In this document: piece by piece, positions 27,182-37,000 of the stretch
Position numbering within the stretch: position 1 is the stretch's first letter
Layout: every line of letters begins with the position of its first letter
Assembly: GCF_003030465.1 (NCBI RefSeq)
Contig: NZ_CP028339.1
Location: forward strand, 2,852,001 to 2,916,000
DNA from: Thauera aromatica K172
GTDB lineage: Bacteria > Pseudomonadota > Gammaproteobacteria > Burkholderiales > Rhodocyclaceae
Direction of reading: 5' to 3'
DNA length: 64,000 bases
Made by a program: the position numbers and the translations under genes
The notes under the pieces: generated by a model
Database searches by the model: none
What the model saw: the letters and a program-made list of their open reading frames with translations, nothing else
Told to the model about the DNA's origin: nothing

Positions 27182-27411
27182 GCTCTGACACCAGGGCCTC
27201 CGCACTCGGTTTACATAATATGTCTATGGATTTAATCAATAAAATCAAGGCGCCGAGCGATATCGCCTGAATGTTTCTCTTAGCCGAAGCCAGCGAACTT
27301 TGGTTCCTTTTCCGCTCACTGCAATTCGGGCTCAGCGAGGAGTGTATTTAGTATCAGTTGCTTGGCGAGCGCTGGCGCGATGATGTTCGAGTGCGGAGGC
27401 CCTGCTCTGAC
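27182..27411. mobile_element. 214-bp MITE-like insertion with 16-bp inverted repeats and 8-bp direct repeats
   Basis: AGGGCCTCCGCACTCG at 27193-27208 is exactly inverted at 27388-27403. GCTCTGAC flanks the unit at 27182-27189 and 27404-27411, consistent with an 8-bp target duplication. Three extra bases (ACC) separate the left direct repeat from the left inverted repeat. The interior is AT-richer and has no plausible gene. It lies directly after the stop of the lipoprotein gene. No matching full-length IS is present in the window. Between the CRISPR relic and this unit (27073-27181) I see no gene; this may be the CRISPR leader. Confidence 0.6.
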
Positions 27412-27413
27412 GC

Positions 27414-27665
27414 TTACTCTCCATCCTCGCCGACCGCCGCATCGACCCCGGCCGCGGCCACATCGACGGTGGTCTCGACCACCGTCGCCCCGATCTTGAC
27501 TGCGGTCACGCCGACGGTGACCACGGCGTCGGCCACCGCCACCACCGCGCAGCCCTGCAGCAGCACGGCCAAGGCCACGCCGACCAGCACCAGACCAGAC
27601 CGCGGCACCGCCCCGCACCCGGGACGGGCGCTCGCCGCGACGGCGCTGCCGCGCCCCTCAGCCAC
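27414..27665 (-). CDS. Small lipoprotein (NF038104-like)
   Basis: An 83-aa putative lipoprotein. A basic N-region and hydrophobic stretch (SGLVLVGVALAVLLQGC) end in a lipobox, followed by AVVAVADAVVTVGVTAVKIG and an acidic tail. This is a pattern found in many short proteobacterial lipoproteins of unknown function. It starts with GTG at 27665 and overlaps the stop of the upstream dehydrogenase (GTGGCTGA). An internal GTG nearer the hydrophobic segment is an alternative start giving a more normal signal peptide. Confidence 0.7.
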   Translation of the reverse strand: MAEGRGSAVAASARPGCGAVPRSGLVLVGVALAVLLQGCAVVAVADAVVTVGVTAVKIGATVVETTVDVAAAGVDAAVGEDGE

Positions 27666-28524
27666 GCCCGCCTTCGAGCACGCGCAGCAGGCTGGAGGTG
27701 TCCTCCCGCCCCCAGCCCGCGCCCATCAGCGCGTTGAGCTGTTGCCAGACCTGCGCCGCCACCGGCAGCGGCGCCCCGAGCCGGGCAGCCTCGTCCATCA
27801 GGAGGGCGAAATCCTTGTGGTGCAGGCGGGCCTCGATGCCGGCGCCGAAGTCGCGCTCGACCATGCGCTGCCCCATCACCTCGAGCACCCGCGACCCTGC
27901 CGAACCGCCCATCAGCGCACTGCGCACCGCGGCGACATCGACGCCGTGCACAGCGGCAAGGCGGACGGCCTCGGCGCAGGCCTGGATCGTGCTGACCATG
28001 ATCATCTGGTTGCACGCCTTGGCCACCTGCCCGGCGCCGGGCGGGCCGATATGGACGATGCGCCGCCCCAGCACCGCGAGCAGCGGGCGCACCCGCTCCA
28101 GCGTCGCCGCCTCGGCGCCGGCCATGATCGCCAGGCTCGCCTCGTGCGCGCCCTGCGCCCCGCCCGATACCGGCGCATCGACCCAGCCCACGCCGCGCTC
28201 GGCATAGCGGGCGGCGAGCATGCGCGCGCTCGCCGGCGCGATCGTGCTCATGTCGACATGGACCGCGCCGGGGCTGAAGCCCTCGGCCAGCCCGTGCGCC
28301 CCGAACGCCAGCGCCTCGACATCGGCGCTGGCGGTGACCATGGTGATGACGACTTCGCTGCGCGCCGCGAGCGCGGCCGGGGTCGCGCACACTGGCACCC
28401 CTTCGGCAACGAACGCCGCCGCTTGCGGCCGCCGCGCCCACAGCGCGAGTTCATGGCCGGCAGCGAGCAGGTGGCGCGCCATCGGCGCACCCATCACGCC
28501 CAGCCCGATAAAACCCACTTTCAT
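27658..28524 (-). CDS. NAD(P)-dependent beta-hydroxyacid dehydrogenase (paralogue 1)
   Basis: A 288-aa member of the 3-hydroxyisobutyrate dehydrogenase / tartronate semialdehyde reductase family. The N-terminal Rossmann motif is GFIGLGVMGAPMARHLL, the substrate motif is DAPVSGGAQGA, and the catalytic lysine lies in GAGQVAKACNQM. The C-terminal helical domain carries HHKDFALLMDEAARLG. AGGGG precedes the ATG. It follows a paralogue by 51 bp in the same direction. The substrate cannot be told from sequence. Confidence 0.9.
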   Translation of the reverse strand: MKVGFIGLGVMGAPMARHLLAAGHELALWARRPQAAAFVAEGVPVCATPAALAARSEVVITMVTASADVEALAFGAHGLAEGFSPGAVHVDMSTIAPASARMLAARYAERGVGWVDAPVSGGAQGAHEASLAIMAGAEAATLERVRPLLAVLGRRIVHIGPPGAGQVAKACNQMIMVSTIQACAEAVRLAAVHGVDVAAVRSALMGGSAGSRVLEVMGQRMVERDFGAGIEARLHHKDFALLMDEAARLGAPLPVAAQVWQQLNALMGAGWGREDTSSLLRVLEGGRG

Positions 28525-28575
28525 GTGATTGCCCCTGTTTTCGACCGTGACGGTTCGAACGCCACGGTCCGATCG

Positions 28576-29457
28576 TCACTCGCCCGCAGCGCCGCTCATG
28601 CGCTCGAGCAGCTTGAGCATGGCCACCGAATCCTCCTCGCCCAGGCCGCTGCCGACCATCGCCGCATACATCTGCGCCGCCGCCGCGGTCGACGGCAGCG
28701 CCAGGCCGAGGCGCTGGGCCTCGTCGAGGACGATGCGCATGTCCTTGTGGTGCATCCAGGCCTTGAACCCGGGGCGGAAGTTGCGCTCGAGCATGCGCTG
28801 GCCGTGGTTCTCCAGGATGCGCGAGGCGGCGAAACCGCCGAGCAGGGCCTCGCGCACCTTGCCGCCGTCGACGCCGCTCTTGCGCGCGAAGTTGAGCGCC
28901 TCGGCGACCGCGGCGACCCCGACTCCGGTGAGGATCTGGTTGCACGCCTTGGCGACCTGGCCGGCGCCGGCCTCGCCGACGCGGGTGATCGACTGCCCCA
29001 TGGCTTCGAACAGGGGACGGGCGCGCGCGCAGGCCGCCGCCTCGCCGCCGACCATGATCGTCAGCGTGGCGCCTATCGCCCCGCCCTCGCCCCCGGAGAC
29101 CGGCGCATCGAGCGCGGTGATGCCGCGCTGTGCCAGGCGCGCGGCGATCGACTGCGCCGCCGCGGGGGCGATGGTGCTCATGTCGATGTGCAGGTGGCCT
29201 GCGCCCGCCCCGTCCGCCACTCCGGACGGGCCGAGCACGACCTCTTCGACGTCAGGCGCATCGGCGACCATGCTGATCGTCACCGGCGCCCGGCGGGCGA
29301 GTTCCGCGGCGCTGGCGCAATCGCCCGCCCCGGCGTCGAGGAGGGGCTGCATCGATTCGCGCCGCCGGCTCCACACCTGCACCGTGTGCCCGGCCTTGAG
29401 GAGGTTGAGCGCCATGGGTCGCCCCATGAGGCCCAGCCCGATGAATCCGACATCCAT
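28576..29457 (-). CDS. NAD(P)-dependent beta-hydroxyacid dehydrogenase (paralogue 2)
   Basis: A 293-aa relative of the downstream gene with GFIGLGLMGRPMALNLL, DAPVSGGEGGAIGATL, catalytic GAGQVAKACNQI and MHHKDMRIVLDEAQRLGL. Its overall pattern is slightly closer to GarR/GlxR-type 2-hydroxy-3-oxopropionate reductases. The start at 29457 follows GGGAGA. The tandem pair probably arose by duplication and may reduce related semialdehydes. It is divergent from ybiB with a 77-bp gap. Confidence 0.9.
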   Translation of the reverse strand: MDVGFIGLGLMGRPMALNLLKAGHTVQVWSRRRESMQPLLDAGAGDCASAAELARRAPVTISMVADAPDVEEVVLGPSGVADGAGAGHLHIDMSTIAPAAAQSIAARLAQRGITALDAPVSGGEGGAIGATLTIMVGGEAAACARARPLFEAMGQSITRVGEAGAGQVAKACNQILTGVGVAAVAEALNFARKSGVDGGKVREALLGGFAASRILENHGQRMLERNFRPGFKAWMHHKDMRIVLDEAQRLGLALPSTAAAAQMYAAMVGSGLGEEDSVAMLKLLERMSGAAGE

Positions 29458-29534
29458 TTTCCGCATTCTCCCTGGGTTCGCTCCGGCCCGCGTCAGGCTG
29501 GCCCCGCGGTCGGATCGCGGCCATAATCGCCGCC

Positions 29535-30452
29535 ATGAAATACGGCGCAATCATCAAGGAAATCGGGCGGGGCGCCAAGGGCGCGCGCGCGCTCGATGCG
29601 GCCACCGCGGCCGCGCTGTTCGGCGACATCCTCGACGGCACGGTCCCGGCGCTCGAGCTGGGCGCGATCCTGATCAGCTTCCGCCTGAAGGGCGAGTCGC
29701 TCGACGAACTGGTCGGCTTCAAGCAGGCGATGGACGCGCGCACCGCGCAGCTCGCCGTGCCCGCGGGGCCGCGCTGCGTGGTGCTGCCGACCTACAACGG
29801 CGCCCGCCGCCAGCCCAACCTGATGCCGCTGGTGGCCCTGCTGCTGGCGCGCAGCGGGGTGCCGGTGCTGATCCAGGGGCGGCACGACTTCGACGCCCGG
29901 GTGAGCCCGTTCGAGCTCCTCGCTGCGCTCGAGTTGCATCCGGCCGCCGACCCGGCCGCCGCTTCGGCGCAGCTCGCGGCCCGGCGCATCGCCTGCCTCG
30001 GCGTGGACCAGCTGCTGCCGGGACTGGACGCGCTGCTCGCGCTGCGCCTCCGCCTGGGCGTGCGCGCCAGCGGCCACACCGTCGCCAAGCTGCTCGACCC
30101 CTGCCGCGGACGCAGCGTGCGGGTGGTTGCGGTAACCCATCCCGAATACCTCGAGCGGATGGACGCCTTCCTCCGCGCCGACCGGGCGCGTGCGATGCTG
30201 CTGCGCGGCACCGAGGGCGAGATCTACGCCAACCCGCGGCGCTGCCCGGAGATGAAGACCTATGTGGACGGTGAAGCGGCGATCGGCGTCGCCGCTGAAA
30301 CCGGCGGCGCGCCTCCGCTCGAGACCCTCCCCGGCACGCCCTCTGTGGCCGACAACGCGGCGCTGATCCGCGCCATGCTCGCCGGCGACGTCCCGGTCCC
30401 GGGGCCGATCACCGCCCAGGTCGCGGCCCTGAAGGCGCTGGCGGAGAATTGA
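29535..30452 (+). CDS. ybiB: DNA-binding protein YbiB (TrpD2 family)
   Basis: A 305-aa protein with the anthranilate phosphoribosyltransferase fold but of the TrpD2/YbiB branch, which binds nucleic acid rather than acting in tryptophan synthesis; E. coli YbiB is LexA-regulated. It begins KYGAIIKEIGRGAKGARALD and contains PTYNGARRQPNLMPLVALLL, SGVPVLIQG and HTVAKLLDPC. The typical TrpD PRPP motif is degenerate. No SOS box was seen upstream. The role is inferred from family. Confidence 0.9.
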   Translation: MKYGAIIKEIGRGAKGARALDAATAAALFGDILDGTVPALELGAILISFRLKGESLDELVGFKQAMDARTAQLAVPAGPRCVVLPTYNGARRQPNLMPLVALLLARSGVPVLIQGRHDFDARVSPFELLAALELHPAADPAAASAQLAARRIACLGVDQLLPGLDALLALRLRLGVRASGHTVAKLLDPCRGRSVRVVAVTHPEYLERMDAFLRADRARAMLLRGTEGEIYANPRRCPEMKTYVDGEAAIGVAAETGGAPPLETLPGTPSVADNAALIRAMLAGDVPVPGPITAQVAALKALAEN

Positions 30453-30538
30453 AGGCGGCGCGCGCCGGGGGAATGCGCCCCCGGCACGGCGCACCGGATG
30501 AGGAAACCGGGCGGGCAGGAAAGCGGACGCCCCGACGC

Positions 30539-31435
30539 TCAGTCCCCCAGGCGCCCGGCACGGTAGTCGGCGACGGCGCGGTAGATTTCCTGCTCGGTAT
30601 TCATCACGAAGGGGCCGTACTGGGCGATCGGTTCGTTCAGCGGCCGCCCGGCGATCAGCAGCGCACGGGTTTCGACGCCTCCTTTCACAGCTTCGACCAC
30701 CACGCCGTCGCTGCCGGCTTCGTTGCCGAGGATCGCCATGGTGCGCACCGGCACGGCGGTGCCGCCCACCGCCAGTTCCCCCCGGTAGACGTAGAGGAAG
30801 GCGTTGTGTCCGGGCGGCAGCGCCTGGCTGAACGTAGCCCCGGCCGGCAGCCGGAGGTCGAGGTAGAGCGGCGCGGTGGCCTCGCGGCTGACCGCGCCCT
30901 GCACGCCCTGGCTTTCGCCGGCGATCACGACCACTTCCACCCCGGCCGCGGTGGTAAAGCGCGGCAGCGCCGCGGCGGCGAAATCACGATACCAGGGGGC
31001 GCTCATCTTGTCCTTCGCCGGCAGGTTCAGCCACAGCTGGAAGCCTTCCATCCGCCCTTCTTCCTGCTGCTGCGGGATCTCGGAGTGGATCACGCCGCGC
31101 CCGGCGGTCATCCACTGCACGCCGCCGCTCTCGAGCAGGCCTTCGTGGCCGGCGCTGTCGCGGTGCAGCATGCGCCCGGCGATCATGTAGGTGACGGTCT
31201 CGAAACCGCGATGCGGATGGTCGGGAAAGCCGGCGATGTAGTCGTCGGCGCGGTCGCTGCCGAAAGCGTCAAGCATCAGGAAGGGATCGAGACGCTTTTG
31301 CAGCCCCTGGGTCAGTACCCGGGTGAGCTTGACCCCGGCGCCGTCGGACGTGGGCCGGCCGGTGACCAGGCGCTCGACCGTGCGCGGACGGCGAAGCGCC
31401 GCTGGCGGGGTCGGAAACGGATTCACGGCATTCAT
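30539..31435 (-). CDS. Pirin family protein
   Basis: A 298-aa bicupin of the pirin family. The metal-binding N-terminal cupin shows DHPHRGFETVTYMIAG and then GVQWMTAGRGVIHSEIPQQ, supplying three histidines and one glutamate. The C-terminal pirin domain follows (LYVYRGELAVGG, EPIAQYGPFVMNT). Some pirins act as quercetinases or redox regulators; the substrate is unknown here. The start at 31435 follows AAGGAGA. It lies downstream of azoR in the same direction (118 bp) and may share its LysR control. Confidence 0.92.
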   Translation of the reverse strand: MNAVNPFPTPPAALRRPRTVERLVTGRPTSDGAGVKLTRVLTQGLQKRLDPFLMLDAFGSDRADDYIAGFPDHPHRGFETVTYMIAGRMLHRDSAGHEGLLESGGVQWMTAGRGVIHSEIPQQQEEGRMEGFQLWLNLPAKDKMSAPWYRDFAAAALPRFTTAAGVEVVVIAGESQGVQGAVSREATAPLYLDLRLPAGATFSQALPPGHNAFLYVYRGELAVGGTAVPVRTMAILGNEAGSDGVVVEAVKGGVETRALLIAGRPLNEPIAQYGPFVMNTEQEIYRAVADYRAGRLGD

Positions 31436-31553
31436 CAGCGTTCTCTCCTTGAGGTGGGGGGCGGGCGATCCCGCCCCATCCTTCATCGACCGGGGCGGGG
31501 GCGGCATCGAGCCGCTCCCCGCACCCGACCGCACAAGCCGCCGGGCGCCGCGC

Positions 31554-32153
31554 TCAGCTCAGCGCAGCGACGATGTCGGCCTCGGCTTCGGCGAAGCCCT
31601 GCTTCACCGCCTCTTCGCCCATGTTCAGGCCTTCGGCGTAGATGAAGCGCACGTCGGTGATGCCGAGGAAACCGAACAGGGTCTGCAGGTAGGGCGTCTG
31701 GGTATCGGCCGGGGTGCCGCGGTAACGGCCGCCGCGGGCGAAGGCGACGAACACTTTCTTGCCCCCGAGCAGGCCTTCCGGGCCGTTCTCGGTATAGCGG
31801 AAAGTGACGCCGACGCGGGCGATGGCGTCGATCCAGTTCTTGAGCTGGGTCGAGATGCCGAAGTTGTACATCGGCACGCCGAGCACGATGACATCGGCGG
31901 CCTGGACTTCGGCGATCAGCGCATCGCTCGCAGCCACGCGGGCGGCCTGCTCGGGGGTACGCTGTTCGGCGGGGGTAAACAGCGCCCCGAGCGCGGTCTC
32001 GTCGATCACCGGCGCCGGAGCGCGGGCGAGGTCGCGCTCGACGACTTCGGCCTGCGGGTTCTCCGCCTGCAGGCGGGCGACGATGTCACGGGCGATCCGG
32101 GTGGAGTTGCCGGCTTCGGAACGGGCGCTGCCGTTGATCTGCAGAATCTTCAT
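31554..32153 (-). CDS. azoR: FMN-dependent NADH-azoreductase
   Basis: A 199-aa flavodoxin-fold quinone/azo reductase. FMN-binding motifs are [15 protein letters not shown] at the N-terminus and [20 protein letters not shown] in the middle; [11 protein letters not shown] and [20 protein letters not shown] follow. It is likely a detoxifying two-electron reductase of quinones. The start at 32153 follows GAGGAC. It is divergent from a LysR regulator, the usual pairing, suggesting quinone-responsive induction. Confidence 0.93.
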   Translation of the reverse strand: MKILQINGSARSEAGNSTRIARDIVARLQAENPQAEVVERDLARAPAPVIDETALGALFTPAEQRTPEQAARVAASDALIAEVQAADVIVLGVPMYNFGISTQLKNWIDAIARVGVTFRYTENGPEGLLGGKKVFVAFARGGRYRGTPADTQTPYLQTLFGFLGITDVRFIYAEGLNMGEEAVKQGFAEAEADIVAALS

Positions 32154-32239
32154 GTCAAGTCCTCGCAAGGGTTGGGATCAGGTGGGGCTCAGTCTATTAG
32201 CGGAAACTGATTGCATTAAGCGGGCCGGACGAACATCAT

Positions 32240-32257
32240 TGTTCCTTCCATGGAACA
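32240..32257. promoter_or_regulatory. Palindrome over the LysR start codon
   Basis: TGTTCCTTCCATGGAACA (32240-32257), a 6+6+6 inverted repeat with T-N16-A ends, covers the ATG (32250) of the LysR gene. It could be an autoregulatory binding site in the azoR/lysR divergent region (96 bp), or limit translation by folding. Confidence 0.45.
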
Positions 32258-33146
32258 GATAGACCCCAACGATCTGCTGATCTTTGCCCGCGTCGTCGAC
32301 GACGGCAGCTTCACTGCCGCCGCCGAGCGCCTCGGCCTGCCCAAATCGACCGTTTCACGCCGGCTCTCCCAGTTCGAGGAACGCCTGGGAGAACGCCTGC
32401 TGCTGCGCACTACGCGCCGGCTCAACCTCACCGAATTCGGCCGCGCGCTGCTCGAACACGCGCGCCAGGTCGGGGCCGAGGTGGAGGCGGTGGCCGCATT
32501 GGCCGAAAGCCGCCAGGTACAACCGAGCGGGCGACTGCGGGTATCGATGCCGAGCGACTTCGCCAACCTGCTCCTGACCGACATGCTGGCCGCGTTCTCG
32601 GCGATGCACCCGGCAGTGACGCTGGAGCTGGATCTGTCGCCGCGACGGGTCGATCTGCTCGGGGAGAATTTCGACATCGCCATCCGCCTCGGCGACTTGC
32701 CCGACGACACCCTGCTCGCCGCCCGCCGGCTGGCGGAATTCTCCTGGGGACTGTATGCGGCGCGGAGCTATCTGGCCGAAAACGGCACCCCCGAACGCCC
32801 GGAAGACCTCCACCGGCACCGTGCGTTACACCTCCAGGCACGCACCGGCGAACCCGCCGGGTGGACCCTGCTGCATGCCGACGAACGCTGGGAGGGCGTG
32901 CCGCCGGGCTCGATCACGGCCAACTCGCCCGAGCTGCTGATCCGCTTCGCCCGCGCCGGCGCGGGAATCGCCGCCGTGCCCGATTACTTCGCCGAACCTT
33001 ACGTGCGGCGCGGCGAACTGCAGCGGGTGATGCCGGCGTGGAGCCTGCCGTCGATCACCGCCTGGGCGGTCTTTCCCGGGCGCAAGCTGATGCCGACCAA
33101 GACGCGCGCCTTCCTCGACATGCTGCTGGCCGCATTGGCGCGCTGA
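32250..33146 (+). CDS. LysR-family transcriptional regulator
   Basis: A 298-aa regulator. The N-terminal winged HTH (FARVVDDGSFTAAAERLGLP, STVSRRLSQFEERLGERLL) precedes a LysR substrate-binding domain (GRLRVSMPSDFANLL, ELDLSPRRVDLLGENFDIAI). The HTH type (STVSRR) resembles regulators beside quinone reductases. It is divergent from azoR and the pirin gene, its probable targets. The effector is unknown. Confidence 0.92.
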   Translation: MEQIDPNDLLIFARVVDDGSFTAAAERLGLPKSTVSRRLSQFEERLGERLLLRTTRRLNLTEFGRALLEHARQVGAEVEAVAALAESRQVQPSGRLRVSMPSDFANLLLTDMLAAFSAMHPAVTLELDLSPRRVDLLGENFDIAIRLGDLPDDTLLAARRLAEFSWGLYAARSYLAENGTPERPEDLHRHRALHLQARTGEPAGWTLLHADERWEGVPPGSITANSPELLIRFARAGAGIAAVPDYFAEPYVRRGELQRVMPAWSLPSITAWAVFPGRKLMPTKTRAFLDMLLAALAR

Positions 33147-33287
33147 ACCGCCCCCGACCGGGGCGCGCTGCGAAAGCGGCTCGGGTGCCGGCGCCGCCGA
33201 CGAGCATCACAAGCACCGCCGCGTCCCGGGTGACATGCCGGGAACCGGAACGAGCGCCTACAATGCCGCTTTCCCGACCGAAGACGG

Positions 33288-33797
33288 ATGCCCATGGCCC
33301 TGCTGCAACGAATCCTGTCCCTGCCCGCGCGCGTGCTCTATCTCGCGCTCTTCCTGGTCGCCGCCGGTCTGCTCGGTTTCGGCCTCTATCTGCAGCACGT
33401 CGTCGGCCTCGAGCCCTGCCCGATGTGCATCATGCAGCGCTACGCCTTCGCCCTCGCCGCCGTGCTCGCCCTGCTCGCCGCAATTCACGGCCCGGAACGG
33501 ACCGGAGTACGGGTCTATGCCGCCCTGATCGGCCTCGCCGCCCTTGGCGGCGGCGCCATCGCCGCCTGGCAGAGCTGGCTGCAGCTCGACCCGCCGGCGA
33601 TTCCCGAATGCGGCCCCGGGCTGGAGTTCATGCTCGAAAGCTTCCCGCTCGCCGAAGCCCTGCCGATGATCTTCCGCGGCGCGGGCGACTGCGCGGTGGT
33701 CGACTGGACCTTCCTCGGGCTGTCGATCGCCAACTGGTCGCTGCTGAGCTTCGGCGCGACCCTGGCGTTCGCCGTGTGGATGCTGCGCCGCGGCTAG
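33288..33797 (+). CDS. dsbB: Disulfide bond formation protein DsbB
   Basis: A 169-aa inner-membrane quinone reductase that reoxidises DsbA. Four membrane segments are expected. The first periplasmic pair is Cys44/Cys47 (EPCPMC) and the second is Cys108 and Cys135 (PECGPG ... GDCAVVDW). Arg51 after IMQ fits the quinone-site arginine. The start at 33288 or the ATG two codons later are both possible. It is monocistronic between the LysR gene and the convergent DUF2892 gene. Confidence 0.95.
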   Translation: MPMALLQRILSLPARVLYLALFLVAAGLLGFGLYLQHVVGLEPCPMCIMQRYAFALAAVLALLAAIHGPERTGVRVYAALIGLAALGGGAIAAWQSWLQLDPPAIPECGPGLEFMLESFPLAEALPMIFRGAGDCAVVDWTFLGLSIANWSLLSFGATLAFAVWMLRRG

Positions 33798-33808
33798 GCA
33801 GACCGGCT

Positions 33809-34030
33809 TCAGCTGCAGCGGGCCGGGCCGTCCTTGACGCCGAGCTTGTGCAGGATGTTCACCAGCGGACACACGCCGGTGAACGCGCTCTGGAACAGGT
33901 TTGCGCCGACGAAGGCGGTCACCCACAGGAAGTGCTTGCTGACGAACAGCGGCGAAGCCTCGACACCGAGCGCGAGCGAGATCAGGACGAAGGCGCCGGC
34001 GAAGGCGCGCACGTAGTCGTTGGTGGTCAT
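33809..34030 (-). CDS. DUF2892 (YgaP-like) membrane protein
   Basis: A 73-aa protein with two hydrophobic segments (YVRAFAGAFVLISLALGV; FLWVTAFVGANLFQSAFTG) followed by VCPLVNILHKLGVKD, the DUF2892 signature also found in the membrane part of YgaP rhodaneses. It overlaps the RND permease stop (ATGA), so it is translated with the efflux genes. It probably handles sulfur or thiol-linked stress at the membrane, but the function is not established. Confidence 0.88.
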   Translation of the reverse strand: MTTNDYVRAFAGAFVLISLALGVEASPLFVSKHFLWVTAFVGANLFQSAFTGVCPLVNILHKLGVKDGPARCS

Positions 34031-37000
34031 GCGGGATTCTCCTCGGGGTTTTTGAGGCTTGCGATGCGGCCGCGCATGGCGGCGTAGTAGAGCACCGGGA
34101 TCACCACCAGGGTGAGCACGGTGGACACGAAGATGCCGAAGATCAGGCTGATCGCGAGCCCGTTGAAGATCGGGTCGTCGAGGATGAACACCGCGCCGAT
34201 CATCGCTGCCAGCGCAGTGAGCCCGATCGGCTTGGCGCGCACCGCGGCGGCGCGGATCAGCGCCTCGCCGAATTCCATTCCCGGTTTTCCATCCTCGCCT
34301 CGCACCTGCTGATTGACGAAATCCACCAGCAGGATGGAGTTGCGCACGATGATGCCGGCGAGCGCGATCATGCCGATCATCGACGTTGCGGTGAATTGCG
34401 CGCCAAGCAGGGCGTGGCCCGGCATCACGCCGACGAGGGTGAGCGGGATCGGTGCCATGATGATGAGCGGCACGAGGTAGCTCCGGAACTGCGCCACCAC
34501 CAGCAGGTAGATCAGGATCAGCCCGACCGCGTAGGCGGCACCCATGTCGCGGAAAGTCTCGTAGGTGATCTGCCACTCGCCGTCCCACTTCAACTGATAG
34601 CCGGCGTAGGGGTCGGCGGGCGGGCGGATGAACCACTCGCCGAGCGTGCCGGCGAGCCCCGGCGCGCCTTCGAGCGCCATGCCATTCACCTTCGATCGGA
34701 TGTCGAACATGCCGTACAAGGGCGAATCGAGCTTGCCCCCCATGTCTCCGGTCACATACACCACCGGCAGCAGGTCCTTGCGGTAGAGGATCTGCTCGCG
34801 GCGGGTCTCGGCGACCTGCACCAGTTCGGAGATCTTCACCAGCTGGCCGGCGTTGTCGCCGCCGCGTGCGCGCACCTGCATCGCGAGCAGGTCGGCGAGG
34901 TCGGACTGGCGTGCCGCGGGCAGCTGGACGCGCACCGGAATCTCGTACTTGTTGTCGCCGCCATGCACCGGAGTGACGTTCTCGCCCGAGAGGCCGAGGC
35001 GCACGACTTCGACGATGTCGGCCTGGGCCACGCCCATGCGCGCGGCCTTGGCCTGGTCGACGCGCAGCACCAGCTTGGGCGCATCCTCGTCCACGGTGTC
35101 GTCCACGCCGACGATGTCGGGCGTGTCCTCGAAGGCGGCGCGCACGCGCCTTGCCACCTCGACCTGACCGTCGTAGTCCGGGCCGTAGATCTCGGCGACA
35201 ATCGGCGACAGCACCGGCGGGCCGGGCGGGACTTCCACCACTTTGGCGTTGCCGCCGCTGCGACGCGCGATCGCGGTGACCGCGTCGCGCACCGACACCG
35301 CGATCTCGTGGCTCTGGCGCGTGCGCGCAGTCTTGTCCACCAGGTTGACCTGGATGTCGCCCTGCTCGGGCGCGCTCCTCAGGTAGTACTGGCGCACCAG
35401 GCCGTTGAAGTTGATCGGCGCCGCGGTGCCGGCGTAGGACTGCCAGTCGGTGACCTCGGGCACGGTCGCCAGATGGGCGCCGATCTCGTTCAGCACACGT
35501 GCGGTGTCCTCGACCGGGGTGCCGACCGGCATGTCGAGCACAACCTGGAACTCGCTCTTGTTGTCGAAGGGCAGCATCTTCATGACCACGAGCTGCACCA
35601 CCGGCAGCGCCACCGAGACGCCGATGAGGGCGAACACGGCGAGCCACAGCACCCGCCGGTTGCGCGCGCCGCGGCGGGCATCGAACATCGGCGTCATCAC
35701 GCGGCGGAAGAGGCCGTCGAGCCGCTGCGTCATCCTGTCCTCGCCGCCGTGCGGGTGGGCGTCGACGCTCTTCAGCATCTTCTGCGCCAGCCAGGGCGTG
35801 ACCACGAAGGCCACCACCAGCGAGATGAACATGCCCATCGAGGCGTTGATCGGGATCGGGCTCATGTAAGGGCCCATCAGCCCGGTGACGAAGGCCATCG
35901 GCAGGAGCGCCGCGATCACGGTGAAGGTGGCGAGGATGGTGGGACCGCCGACTTCATCCACTGCCTTGGGGATCCGCTTCCACAGCGGCGTGTCGGGCTC
36001 GAGCGTGTGCCAGCGGTGGATGTTCTCGACCACCACGATGGCGTCGTCGACCAGGATGCCGATCGAGAAGATGAGCGCGAACAGCGACACCCGGTTGAGG
36101 GTGAAGCCCCACGCCCAGGACGCGAACAGGGTCGCCGCGAGCGTAAGCGACACGGCGATGCCGACGATGATCGCCTCGCGCCGGCCGAGGGCGAAGAACA
36201 CCAGCGCCACCACCGCGGCGGTGGCGAAGGCGAGCTTGCCGATGAGCTGGCTGGCCTTGTCGTTGGCGGTCTTGCCGTAGTCGCGGGTGACGGTGAACTC
36301 CACGCCTTCCGGAATCAGGCTGCCGCGCAGGTTCTCCAGGCGCTCCATCGCCGCCCGGGTGACGTCGGCGGCGTTGGCGCCAGGCTTCTTCGACAGCGCC
36401 AGGGTGACTGCGGGGAAGAGGCCCTGCTGGCCGATACCGCGCTGTTGGGCGGCGGCGCCGGTACCGAACCAGACGTATTGCGCAGGCTGGTCGGGGCCGT
36501 CGACGACCTCGGCGACATCGCGCAGGAACACCGGCCGGCGCTCGGACACGCCCACCACCAGGCTGCGGACGTCTTCGGCGGACTCGAGATAGGTGCCAGT
36601 CTGCACCAGCACCTCGCGGTTGCCCGCGACCAGGCTGCCCGCCGGCTGCGAAGCGTTGGCGAGCTGCAGCGCGCCGCGCAGCTCCTGCGCGGTGACGCCG
36701 TGCGCGTTCATGCGCTCGATGTCCATGTTCACCCGGATCACATGGCCGGGGCCGCCGACGGTGACGACGTCGCGCGTGCCGGGGATGCGCTTCAACTCGG
36801 TCTCGGTCGCGCGCGCGACCTGCTGCAGCGAGAACGCGGCGCGCGCGGGATCGGCGGTCCACAGCGTGAAGCTGGCGATCGGCACGTCGTCGATGCCCTT
36901 GGGCTTGATCAGCGGCTGGCCGACGCCGAGCTGCGGCGACAGCCAGTCGGCGTGCGACTGCACCGTGTCGTACAGGCGCACCAGCGCGGTCTGGTTGGGC

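Noticed and set aside
26873-27205. Minus-strand open frame of 110 aa containing SVPHVRGDEP
   Set aside because: This peptide is the familiar false translation of I-E CRISPR repeats; the frame starts inside the MITE-like inverted repeat and runs antisense into higA.
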